From positions 1-64,000 of the forward strand of contig CAZRAY010000003.1 in NCBI GenBank assembly GCA_964598235.1: DNA of 64,000 nt, read 5' to 3'. The DNA is from UBA652 sp964598235 (lineage in GTDB: Bacteria > Pseudomonadota > Gammaproteobacteria > Nitrosococcales > Methylophagaceae). Shown piece after piece: positions 49,634-57,966 of the stretch. How positions within the stretch are numbered: position 1 is the first letter of the stretch; every line of letters begins with the position of its first letter. A program made the position numbers and the translations under genes. A model generated the notes under the pieces. It worked only from the letters and a program-made list of their open reading frames with translations, was not told the origin of the DNA and did no database searches.

Positions 49634-51032
49634 AACAAATGTATGGATCGTGGATGATGATAAATCTATTCGGTGGGTACTGCAAAAAGCAATGGAAGAG
49701 GCTGATTTAGCGGTTCGTGTATTCGAAAATGCAGAGAACATTCTTCAAGAACTAAAACAAGGGTTGCCAGATGTTTTGTTAACTGATATCCGAATGCCGG
49801 GTATGAGTGGCTTGCAACTGCTAGATAATATTACGGCGCAACATCCTAATCTTCCCGTTATCATTATGACGGCGTATTCTGATTTAGATAGCGCCGTATC
49901 CGCCTACGAAGGGGGGGCCTTTGAATATTTGCCTAAGCCCTTTGATGTGGATGATGCGGTTGAATTAGTGCAACGTGCCGCACAACGGCAACAAGATGGT
50001 GGCACAGAAATAGATGCACGGATTGGTGCAGATAGCGATATTATTGGGGAAGCGCCTGCGATGCAAGAAGTCTTTCGTGCTATTGGTCGGTTAGCGCGAT
50101 CTAATATTACGGTGTTGATCAATGGTGAATCAGGGACAGGGAAAGAATTAGTCGCTAAAGCATTGCATCGGCATAGCCCGAGGAGTGGCGGGACGTTTAT
50201 TGCATTGAATATGGCCGCGATTCCCAAAGAATTGATGGAGTCGGAATTATTTGGACATGAGCGCGGTGCATTTACCGGCGCACATGCGATGCGGAAAGGT
50301 CGTTTTGAGCAGGCCGATGGTGGCAGCTTATTTCTTGATGAAATTGGAGATATGCCACTGGAATTGCAAACGCGATTATTACGGGTTTTATCTGATGGTG
50401 AGTTTTTTCGGGTGGGTGGACATACCACTGTGAAAGCCAACGTACGTATTATTGCTGCGACCCACCAAAATTTAGAAGAGCAGGTTGCAAAAGGCATCTT
50501 CCGAGAAGATTTATTCCATCGGCTCAATGTAATTCGTATTCATATTCCTGCCTTACGTGAACGGCGTGAGGATATCCCTGCATTGATGAACTATTTCCTT
50601 GCCCGGGCAGCAACAGAATTAGAAATGGAAGTGAAAACATTAACCCCTGCCGTGTTATCTCACCTCATTCAACTTGATTGGTCAGGGAATGTACGACAAC
50701 TAGAGAACACTTGTCGATGGCTTACAGTGATGTCACCAGGTCAGCAAGTACAGTTAGAGGATTTACCAATTGAGTTGGCCACGATACCAAACGGTATCGC
50801 TGATGGCACGAACATAAGCACTGGGGATTGGCGTCATGGGTTTAAGCAATGGGTTGCGACCAAGGCGTTAACTGGGCAAGAAGGCGCTTTGGCAGACGTT
50901 GTGCCAGAGATAGAACAATTATTAATGGAAGTGGCATTGGAAAAAACGGTCGGTAAACGCCAAGAGGCAGCAAAATTACTTGGCTGGGGGCGTAATACAT
51001 TGACACGAAAACTTAAAGGTGGCGATAGTTAA
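49617..51032 (+). CDS. glnG: sigma-54-dependent response regulator NtrC
   Basis: The 471-residue protein has a receiver domain with phospho-Asp57 in TDIRMPG, an AAA+ domain with GESGTGKE near 177 and the sigma-54 loop GAFTGA (217-222), and a C-terminal Fis-type helix-turn-helix (KRQEAAKLLGWGRNTLTRKL). This is canonical NtrC. The ATG at 49617 lies too close to GGAG; GTG at 49623 has better spacing and may be the true start. Confidence 0.96.
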   Translation: MSVVSKTNVWIVDDDKSIRWVLQKAMEEADLAVRVFENAENILQELKQGLPDVLLTDIRMPGMSGLQLLDNITAQHPNLPVIIMTAYSDLDSAVSAYEGGAFEYLPKPFDVDDAVELVQRAAQRQQDGGTEIDARIGADSDIIGEAPAMQEVFRAIGRLARSNITVLINGESGTGKELVAKALHRHSPRSGGTFIALNMAAIPKELMESELFGHERGAFTGAHAMRKGRFEQADGGSLFLDEIGDMPLELQTRLLRVLSDGEFFRVGGHTTVKANVRIIAATHQNLEEQVAKGIFREDLFHRLNVIRIHIPALRERREDIPALMNYFLARAATELEMEVKTLTPAVLSHLIQLDWSGNVRQLENTCRWLTVMSPGQQVQLEDLPIELATIPNGIADGTNISTGDWRHGFKQWVATKALTGQEGALADVVPEIEQLLMEVALEKTVGKRQEAAKLLGWGRNTLTRKLKGGDS

Positions 51033-51061
51033 AAGCTAGATATATTTTATTAAAATATCAT

Positions 51062-51090
51062 TTGCATAATAGAGCTCATATCGGTATGAT
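51062..51090 (+). promoter_or_regulatory. sigma-70 promoter for initiator tRNA and the rimP-nusA-infB operon
   Basis: TTGCAT (51062-51067) and TATGAT (51085-51090) are exactly 17 bases apart. GGCGGC follows the -10, the GC-rich discriminator often linked with stringent control. The tRNA starts 14 bases after the -10 box. Confidence 0.75.
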
Positions 51091-51104
51091 GGCGGCTTAT
51101 CTGG

Positions 51105-51181
<77 letters not shown>

Positions 51182-51197
51182 ACAGATTAAGCGTTAA

Positions 51198-51217
51198 GAG
51201 CCCCACGAGGGCTTTTT
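51198..51217 (+). terminator. terminator-like hairpin after the initiator tRNA
   Basis: AGCCC/GGGCT (51199-51203 with 51209-51213) closes CCACGA-type bases and is followed by TTTTT, 18 bases past the tRNA. It would end part of the transcripts and let the rest run into rimP. Confidence 0.7.
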
Positions 51218-51237
51218 GTCTTTCTGGGAATTGTAAT

Positions 51238-51257
51238 GGGCCAAGTGCCCTTTTTTT
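51238..51257 (+). terminator. second weak terminator-like hairpin before rimP
   Basis: GGGC/GCCC (51238-51241 with 51247-51250) with a CAAGT loop is followed by seven T residues, just before rimP. The 4-bp stem is short, so its strength is doubtful. Confidence 0.45.
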
Positions 51258-51268
51258 ATGGCTAACGT

Positions 51269-51715
51269 ATGGCAGTTAATGAACAAATAACACAGTGGAT
51301 AGAAACGCCTATTGTCTCATTAGGGTATGAGCTGGTGGGTGTGGAATATATTAGCAAGGGCAATGATTCCGTTGTTCGGGTTTATATTGATGCGGCGGAA
51401 GGTATATCTGTTGAGGATTGTGAGCGTGTGAGCCACCAAGTGAGCGGGATATTGGAAGTGGAAGATCCGATTAGTTCGGCTTATACTTTGGAAGTGTCGT
51501 CGCCTGGGTTTGATAGGCCTTTATTTAAGATAGAGCATTATGAGCAGTTTGCAGGCCATGATGCAAAAGTGACATTAAAACTGCCCATTGAAGGCAGACG
51601 TAATTTTACGGGCCAGTTACAAGGTGTTGAAGAATTAGAAGTGCTTATTTTAGTGGATGGTGAAGTGTATGCATTACCATTTAATCGGATTACAAAAGCG
51701 AGATTAGTGACTTAA
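51269..51715 (+). CDS. rimP: ribosome maturation factor RimP
   Basis: RimP (148 residues) is needed for 30S assembly. The N-terminal ETPIVSLGYELVGVEYISKGNDSVVRVYID and the VSSPGFDRPLF motif near 75 are family marks. It is first in the rimP-nusA-infB set after metY. The ribosome site is weak; an out-of-frame ATG lies 11 bases upstream. Confidence 0.95.
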   Translation: MAVNEQITQWIETPIVSLGYELVGVEYISKGNDSVVRVYIDAAEGISVEDCERVSHQVSGILEVEDPISSAYTLEVSSPGFDRPLFKIEHYEQFAGHDAKVTLKLPIEGRRNFTGQLQGVEELEVLILVDGEVYALPFNRITKARLVT

Positions 51716-51754
51716 GTTATGATCACTATAATGGTTATTTAGAGAGTATTCAAA

Positions 51755-53275
51755 ATGGATAGCAGAGAAATTTTATTGGTTGTTGATGCCATGTCGAATG
51801 AAAAAGGCGTGGAGCAATCGGTTATTTTTGAGGCCATTGAAGCGGCTTTGGCGATGGCAACACGTAAACACCATAATATGGAATTGGATGCGCGCGTTGC
51901 GATTGACCGTGATGGTGGTGAATATGAGACTTTTCGCCAATGGCTGGTCGTAGACGATGATTTTGGTAATACACCTGAAGAAGGTGATCTCGAAGAAGTT
52001 GAAGCATTCCAGCCAGAACTACAAATTCGTTTAAGTGATGCACAGGCAAAGCAAGCTGATATTGAAAGCGGAGATTATATCAGCGAGCCGATGGAATCAG
52101 CAGCATTTGGTCGGATTGCAGCACAAACAGCAAAACAAATTATTGTGCAAAAAGTGCGTGAAGCAGAACGTGCTCAAGTGGTTGCGCTCTATGAAGATAA
52201 AATTGGTGAGATGATTTTAGGCACTGTGAAACGTGTTGAGCGTGGCAATGTGACGATTGATTTAGGTGGCAATGCCGAAGCATTTATTCCGCGCGAAGAA
52301 ATGATTCCAAGAGAGTCGGTTCGTTCGGGCGACCGTATCCGAGGGTATTTGAAAGAAATTCGAGAAGATCATCGTGGGCCACAATTGGTGGTGAGCCGTA
52401 TCCATTCCAACCTTTTAGTAGAACTATTTAAATTAGAAGTGCCTGAAATTGCGGATGGGTTAATTGAAATTAAAGGTGCAGCGCGTGACCCTGGCCTACG
52501 TGCAAAAATTGCGGTGGAAGCGAAAGAAGATCGAATTGATCCAGTGGGTGCGTGTGTAGGTATGCGGGGTTCTCGTGTTCAGGTCGTGACGAATGAATTA
52601 GGTGGCGAGCGTATTGATATTATTGTGTGGGATGAAGATCCTGCCTTGTTTGCAGTCAATGCGATGGCACCTGCGGAAGTATTGTCAATTGTCGTGGATG
52701 AAGATTCACATAGTATGGATGTGGCGGTTGATGAAGAATCGTTATCGCAAGCAATTGGTCGAGGCGGCCAGAATATTCGCTTGGCAAGTCGTTTAACCGG
52801 CTGGGAATTGAATGTGATGTCGGTTGATGATGCGAATGAAAAAGCAGAATCAGAGGCGAGTGTACATATTGCTGCTTTTATGGAGCAATTAGATGTGGAT
52901 GAAGATTTGGCCCTGATCTTGGTGCAAGAAGGATTTACTAGCCTAGAAGAAATTGCTTATGTGGCAGAAGAAGAAATGCGGGCCATTGAAGAGTTTGATG
53001 ATGAGATGGTGGTGGAATTACGTTCACGTGCTAGTGATATTTTGTTAACGCGGGCATTGGCAAGCGAAGAAAGTATTGAGCCTGCTCAAGATTTACTTGA
53101 AATGGACGGGATTACTGCTGCATTGGCGCAGAAATTAGCAAGTAAAGGCATTGTTACAAAAGAAGATTTAGCGGAACAAGCCGTCGATGAGTTAATGGAA
53201 GTGGATGGAATGGAAGAAGCGTTGGCAGGCTCTCTGATTATGAAAGCACGTGAATCGTGGTTTACTGAAGATTAA
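51755..53275 (+). CDS. nusA: transcription termination/antitermination factor NusA
   Basis: The 506-residue protein has an N-terminal RNA polymerase-binding domain (1-125), an S1 domain (about 135-200, GTVKRVERGNVTIDLGGNAEAFIP), two KH domains (GACVGMRGSRVQVVTNELGGERID and SQAIGRGGQNIRLASRLTG) and two C-terminal acidic repeats (about 370-495), as in E. coli. It controls pausing, termination and antitermination. It precedes infB. Confidence 0.97.
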   Translation: MDSREILLVVDAMSNEKGVEQSVIFEAIEAALAMATRKHHNMELDARVAIDRDGGEYETFRQWLVVDDDFGNTPEEGDLEEVEAFQPELQIRLSDAQAKQADIESGDYISEPMESAAFGRIAAQTAKQIIVQKVREAERAQVVALYEDKIGEMILGTVKRVERGNVTIDLGGNAEAFIPREEMIPRESVRSGDRIRGYLKEIREDHRGPQLVVSRIHSNLLVELFKLEVPEIADGLIEIKGAARDPGLRAKIAVEAKEDRIDPVGACVGMRGSRVQVVTNELGGERIDIIVWDEDPALFAVNAMAPAEVLSIVVDEDSHSMDVAVDEESLSQAIGRGGQNIRLASRLTGWELNVMSVDDANEKAESEASVHIAAFMEQLDVDEDLALILVQEGFTSLEEIAYVAEEEMRAIEEFDDEMVVELRSRASDILLTRALASEESIEPAQDLLEMDGITAALAQKLASKGIVTKEDLAEQAVDELMEVDGMEEALAGSLIMKARESWFTED

Positions 53276-53296
53276 GCGGGAGCGGAGGAATACGCC

Positions 53297-56128
53297 ATGA
53301 GTGGAATGAAAGTTGAAAATTTGGCCAGTACAATAGGGGTCACGCCGGAAAAACTGATTGAACAGTTGAATGAGGCGGGCGTTAAGGTGAGTAGCACTGA
53401 AGATGTTATTTCGGATGCGCAAAAGCAAACCTTACTAACCTTTTTGCGTGAACGGCATGGTAAGAGCGGGCAATCGGGCTCTCGCAAGGTGACGTTGAAA
53501 CGTAAGTCGGAAGGCGAATTGAGTGTCGGTGGCGCGGCCCGTGCGGGGAAAAGCATTAATGTGGTGCGGAAAAAACGGACTTTTGTAAAGAAAACGCCTG
53601 CAGAGTTGGCGGCTGAGAAAGAAAAATCAACAGCCACTGAACCGACTGTTGATTTAATCAAAATGCGCCAAGAGAAAGAAATGGCGGCACGCCAACAGGC
53701 GCGTGTAGATGCTGAGACGCGGGAGGCTGTTGCCGCAGAGAAAGAAAAAGTAGCGATAGAAGCGGTAAAAGAAGCAGAAAAAGAAGCTGCTATTGCACAA
53801 GCAGAAGTAGATAAATTAGCAGTGGAAGCGGAAGCTGCGGCAGCTGAAGAAGTTGCGAAAGAAGAGCTTGTTGCTAAGCCAGAAAAAGAAGCAGGGGGAA
53901 AGTCGGAAGCAGCAGCAGAAATAAAGCCAGACGTAGCTACTGCATTATCCCCTACAGAGATAGCGAAGCAGAAATTAGCGGAAGCAGATGAAAAACGCCG
54001 CGCTGCAAATCTGGCACGCCAAAATGCAGAAAAAGCATTGGTAGAACGCCGGAAAATGCGTAAAGAGGAAGAGGCTTTAGCGAAAGAGCGTGCGAAAGAA
54101 CAAAAAGCAGCAGAAGAAAAGGCAAAAGTAGATAAAGCCGCACGTGATGCGCAAAAATCAGCTAAGAAGCCTGCGTCACCAACAACGCCGCCTGCAGATA
54201 AAGATCAAGGTAAGCGTGGTCGGAATAAGAAGTCAAAATATGATCGTGCAGAATTACACGTTGGCAAAGGTCGCGGTGGTAATCGTAAGCAGCGGGCAGT
54301 TGCAGCGCGTATTATGAAGTCAGAAGAAGATAATGAGCATGGCTTCTCTATGCCGACTGAGGCAGTGGTCTATACGGTTGATGTACCAGACACGATCAGT
54401 GTGTCTGATTTGGCGCAAGGCATGTCAGTTAAAGCAGGTGAAGTAATCAAGATCTTAATGGGATTGGGTACGATGGCGACCATTAACCAAGTGTTAGATC
54501 AAGATACGGCAACGATTGTTATCGAAGAAATGGGCCATGTTGCGAATCCTGTCCATGAAAACGCATTGGAAATGGAATTAGAAAGCTTGATGGAAGGTGA
54601 ATCAGGTGATGCGGTGAAACGTGCACCTGTGGTGACCGTAATGGGTCATGTTGATCATGGTAAAACATCACTACTAGATTATATTCGTCAGTCAAAAGTA
54701 ACCGATGGTGAAGCAGGTGGGATCACACAGCATATTGGTGCTTATAAAGTACAAGTAAAGGATGATGAGATTACATTCTTGGATACTCCAGGCCATGCCG
54801 CCTTTACCGATATGCGGATCCGCGGTGCCAATGCAACAGATATTGTGATTATCGTTGTGGCTGCTGATGATGGCGTGATGCCGCAAACAATTGAAGCGGT
54901 GAAGCATGCGAAAGCAGCCGAGGCGACGATTATTATTGCGGTCAATAAAATGGATAAAGAAGATGCGAATCCTGACCGGGTGAAACAAGAACTATCTAAT
55001 CATGAAATTGTGCCTGAAGACTGGGGTGGCGATGTGCCGTTTGTGCCTGTATCTGCGTTAACAGGGCAGGGTATTGATGATTTACTGGAGACCATTGCAT
55101 TGCAGGCCGAAGTCTTAGAGTTGGCTGCGCCGATTGATGGCCCTGCAACGGGTGTGGTGATTGAAGCGCGATTAGATAAAGGTCGCGGTACGGTGGTGAC
55201 GGTATTAGTGCAAAGTGGCACCTTGAAGAAAGGTGATGTGGTTGTGGTCGGCCAAGAATATGGCCGTGTGCGTGCGTTGACCAATGAGAAGTCAGAAGCA
55301 ATGAGTTCAGCCACACCGTCAACACCCGTTGAATTATTGGGTTTATCAGGCACACCGGCAGCAGGCGATCCTTTGCATGTGGCACCCGATGAGCGTAAAG
55401 CACGTGAAATTGCAAATGCACGAGAAGTGAAAGCGCGTGAAATGAAGCTAGGCCAACAACAAGCCGCGAAATTAGAAGAAATGTTCAATAAGATGGAAGA
55501 GGGCACTGCTGATGTGCAAACTCTGAATGTCGTAGTGAAAGCCGATGTGCATGGTTCTGCGGAAGCGGTGAGCCAGTCATTGACCAATTTATCGACAGAC
55601 AAAATTAAAGTGCGCGTGGTATCCAGTGGCGTCGGTGGCATCAATGAAACGGATGCACAATTAGCAGCCTCTTCGGATGCGATTCTGATTGGCTTTAATG
55701 TGCGGGCAGATAATGCGGCGCGTAAAGTGATTATGGAACGTGGATTGGACGTGCAATATTTCAGTATTATCTATGATTTGATTGATGTGGTAACGGCGTC
55801 GATGACCGGTATGTTGGCACCGGTTTATAAAGATGAAATCATTGGTCTTGCTGAGGTGAAAGAGGTCTTTAGTTCTCCTAAATTTGGTGATATCGCGGGT
55901 TCAATCGTGATGGATGGTAAGATTAAACGGAATAACCCGATTCGGGTATTGCGTGATAATGTAGTTATTTATGAAGGTGAGTTGGAATCATTACGTCGCT
56001 TTAAAGATGAAGTGAAAGAAGTGATTTCTGGCGTGGAATGTGGCATTGGGGTGAAGGATTATAAAGATGTACAACCCGGTGACCAGATTGAAGTCTTTGA
56101 ACGCGTATTGATGAAGCCGACCTTATAA
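53297..56128 (+). CDS. infB: translation initiation factor IF-2
   Basis: This 943-residue protein has a long N-terminal domain (about 1-340, Lys/Glu/Ala-rich, including helical AEKEAAIAQAEV repeats) and the GTPase core: G1 GHVDHGKTS near 450, DTPGH near 496, NKMD near 550. The C-terminal domains bind fMet-tRNA, which is encoded just upstream. The GGAGG site 8 bases before the ATG is strong. Confidence 0.97.
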   Translation: MSGMKVENLASTIGVTPEKLIEQLNEAGVKVSSTEDVISDAQKQTLLTFLRERHGKSGQSGSRKVTLKRKSEGELSVGGAARAGKSINVVRKKRTFVKKTPAELAAEKEKSTATEPTVDLIKMRQEKEMAARQQARVDAETREAVAAEKEKVAIEAVKEAEKEAAIAQAEVDKLAVEAEAAAAEEVAKEELVAKPEKEAGGKSEAAAEIKPDVATALSPTEIAKQKLAEADEKRRAANLARQNAEKALVERRKMRKEEEALAKERAKEQKAAEEKAKVDKAARDAQKSAKKPASPTTPPADKDQGKRGRNKKSKYDRAELHVGKGRGGNRKQRAVAARIMKSEEDNEHGFSMPTEAVVYTVDVPDTISVSDLAQGMSVKAGEVIKILMGLGTMATINQVLDQDTATIVIEEMGHVANPVHENALEMELESLMEGESGDAVKRAPVVTVMGHVDHGKTSLLDYIRQSKVTDGEAGGITQHIGAYKVQVKDDEITFLDTPGHAAFTDMRIRGANATDIVIIVVAADDGVMPQTIEAVKHAKAAEATIIIAVNKMDKEDANPDRVKQELSNHEIVPEDWGGDVPFVPVSALTGQGIDDLLETIALQAEVLELAAPIDGPATGVVIEARLDKGRGTVVTVLVQSGTLKKGDVVVVGQEYGRVRALTNEKSEAMSSATPSTPVELLGLSGTPAAGDPLHVAPDERKAREIANAREVKAREMKLGQQQAAKLEEMFNKMEEGTADVQTLNVVVKADVHGSAEAVSQSLTNLSTDKIKVRVVSSGVGGINETDAQLAASSDAILIGFNVRADNAARKVIMERGLDVQYFSIIYDLIDVVTASMTGMLAPVYKDEIIGLAEVKEVFSSPKFGDIAGSIVMDGKIKRNNPIRVLRDNVVIYEGELESLRRFKDEVKEVISGVECGIGVKDYKDVQPGDQIEVFERVLMKPTL

Positions 56129-56129
56129 A

Positions 56130-56504
56130 ATGGCAAGAGAATTTAATCGTACAGATCGTATCGGCCAGCTTATGCAACGTGAGCTGGCGCAGATGATACA
56201 ACATGATATCGGCGATCCCCGCGTGGGCTTGGTGACGATTTCGCATGTGGATGTAACCGCGGATCTAAAGTACGCTAAGATTTATGTCACGCGGTTAACT
56301 GGTCAAGAAACTCAAAAGAACATTGATGAATGCTTGGCTGGGTTATCACATGCTGCTGGTTTCTTACGGCGGAATTTGGCCAAACGCATTGATTTACGCA
56401 TCATGCCTGAATTGAAGTTTTTATATGATAAATCTTTAGAGCATGGTTTCCATATGGATGCGTTAATTGCGAAAGCAAACTCAGATAGCGATGGCGAGAC
56501 GTAG
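56130..56504 (+). CDS. rbfA: ribosome-binding factor A
   Basis: RbfA (124 residues) has a KH-like fold and helps mature the 30S subunit in cold. RIGQLMQRELAQMIQHDIGDPRVGLVTISHVDVTADLKYAKIYV is diagnostic. It starts one base after the infB stop and overlaps truB by 14 bases. Confidence 0.96.
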   Translation: MAREFNRTDRIGQLMQRELAQMIQHDIGDPRVGLVTISHVDVTADLKYAKIYVTRLTGQETQKNIDECLAGLSHAAGFLRRNLAKRIDLRIMPELKFLYDKSLEHGFHMDALIAKANSDSDGET

Positions 56505-57438
56505 AAAAGGACGGCCGATTAGCGGGATCATCATTTTAGATAAACCGTTAGGGCGCAGTTCTAATCATGTTTTACAAGAAGTAAAACGCTTATTCAATGC
56601 ACAAAAAGCAGGCCATACAGGTAGCCTTGATCCCTTAGCAACGGGCTTATTGCCGATTTGTTTGGGGGAGGCGACCAAAGTATCCTCTTATTTATTGGAT
56701 GCAAATAAAAGCTATCAGGTGACGTGTCAGCTAGGAATCACAACAGATACAGGTGATGCAGAAGGTAAGGTAATTGAACAGCAGCCGGTGCCTACTTTAG
56801 ACGAATCTGCCATTCAAACGTTATTAGCGGCGTTGGTGGGCGAACAAGATCAAGTGCCGCCGATGTATTCCGCACTCAAGCATCAAGGGCAGCCTTTATA
56901 CAAATTAGCACGCCAAGGCATTGAAATCGAGCGCAAGGCGCGCCGGATCACAATTTATGGCATTCAACTTGATGAGATGACTGCGGATAGCGTAACGCTG
57001 ACGGTGAAATGTAGCAAAGGCACTTATATTCGGACCTTAGCTGAGGAAATTGGCCATAAGCTGGACTGTGGTGCGCATGTGAGCATGTTAAGACGGATTG
57101 AAGTGGCGGGCTATGAGATGTCGCAATCGATCACCTTAGAGACTTTGCATCAAGCAGCTGAACAGGGAATGGTGGTATTAGATACCCATTTGTTAGCAAC
57201 AGAGGATGCTTTGCCTGATTGGCCCTCAAGATACTTAAATCAAGCACAAACGGCTTATTTGCAGCAAGGACGATTAGTCACACTAGAGCAAGAGACTGCC
57301 GCAGTGCAAACAAAAGTACGCTTATTCGATGATAAGGGTGTTTTTTTCGGGCTAGGTGAAATACAAGCCGATCAGGTGTTAGCACCCAAGCGGATAATGG
57401 TTTTTCCTTGTCATGTGGATGAAATCCCAGTAGAATAA
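56491..57438 (+). CDS. truB: tRNA pseudouridine55 synthase TruB
   Basis: TruB (315 residues) makes pseudouridine 55 in tRNAs. Catalytic Asp47 lies in GHTGSLDPLATG; the GTYIRTLAEEIG motif and a PUA-like tail follow. The ATG at 56491 overlaps the rbfA end by 14 bases; an earlier TTG at 56467 is less likely. Position between rbfA and rpsO is conserved. Confidence 0.96.
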   Translation: MARRRKGRPISGIIILDKPLGRSSNHVLQEVKRLFNAQKAGHTGSLDPLATGLLPICLGEATKVSSYLLDANKSYQVTCQLGITTDTGDAEGKVIEQQPVPTLDESAIQTLLAALVGEQDQVPPMYSALKHQGQPLYKLARQGIEIERKARRITIYGIQLDEMTADSVTLTVKCSKGTYIRTLAEEIGHKLDCGAHVSMLRRIEVAGYEMSQSITLETLHQAAEQGMVVLDTHLLATEDALPDWPSRYLNQAQTAYLQQGRLVTLEQETAAVQTKVRLFDDKGVFFGLGEIQADQVLAPKRIMVFPCHVDEIPVE

Positions 57439-57577
57439 CGCGCTTCATTAAGGCATTATTATTGATGTCTGTATGTAAGGTTGGGTAAGTTGGTGGTGCA
57501 TGACGCATTGGCTGACTTATACCAGAATTTAACTATCAACCACCGATAACGGTGTGTTTACAAAAGTTGGAGTATTT

Positions 57578-57847
57578 ATGTCATTATCAATTGAAGAAAC
57601 AAAAGCAGTCGTTGAGAAATATCAACGCTCAGAAGGCGACACCGGTTCTGCGGAAGTACAAGTTGCATTATTAACAGCACGTATCGCAAACTTAGCACCA
57701 CACTTCGAAAATAACATCCACGATCATCACTCACGCCAAGGCTTGCTTAAAATGGTAAGTGGTCGTCGTAAATTATTAGACTATCTTAAAAAGAAAGACA
57801 TTACCCGCTATCGTGAGCTTATCGCTAGTCTAGGTTTACGTCGCTAA
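57578..57847 (+). CDS. rpsO: 30S ribosomal protein S15
   Basis: S15 is 89 residues from the ATG at 57578, which has GGAG upstream; an extra 8 codons in frame (57554) are not part of S15. SEGDTGSAEVQVALLTARI and HHSRQGLLKMVSGRRKLLDYLK are diagnostic. The 139-base leader holds a small CACCG/CGGTG hairpin just before the start and may carry the S15 autoregulation site, although I cannot outline the pseudoknot. Confidence 0.96.
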   Translation: MSLSIEETKAVVEKYQRSEGDTGSAEVQVALLTARIANLAPHFENNIHDHHSRQGLLKMVSGRRKLLDYLKKKDITRYRELIASLGLRR

Positions 57848-57872
57848 GATGTCATCGAGTTATCGATAAAAA

Positions 57873-57905
57873 CAATGCCCTTGAGATCGTTGGTCTCAGG
57901 GGCAT
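57873..57905 (+). terminator. long hairpin between rpsO and pnp
   Basis: AATGCCC (57873-57879) pairs with GGGCATT (57899-57905), extended inward by TTGAGAT/GTCTCAG, for a 14-bp stem with a few G-U pairs. TTTGTATTTT follows. It matches the position of the rpsO terminator/RNase processing site in E. coli. Confidence 0.8.
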
Positions 57906-57966
57906 TTGTATTTTAAAGGCGTGATTTCATGTGAGACGCGTCATCTATCCAGAAAGGAAATGAAAA

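Noticed and set aside
51020..51060. AT-rich dyad GATAT...ATATC after ntrC as a terminator
   Set aside because: The stem is almost entirely A-T and lies in an AT-rich promoter region; a functional terminator is unlikely.
53700..54200. Repetitive Ala/Lys/Glu codons in the IF-2 N-terminal region as a DNA repeat
   Set aside because: The low-complexity look comes from the charged helical domain normal for IF-2; there is no regular repeat unit.
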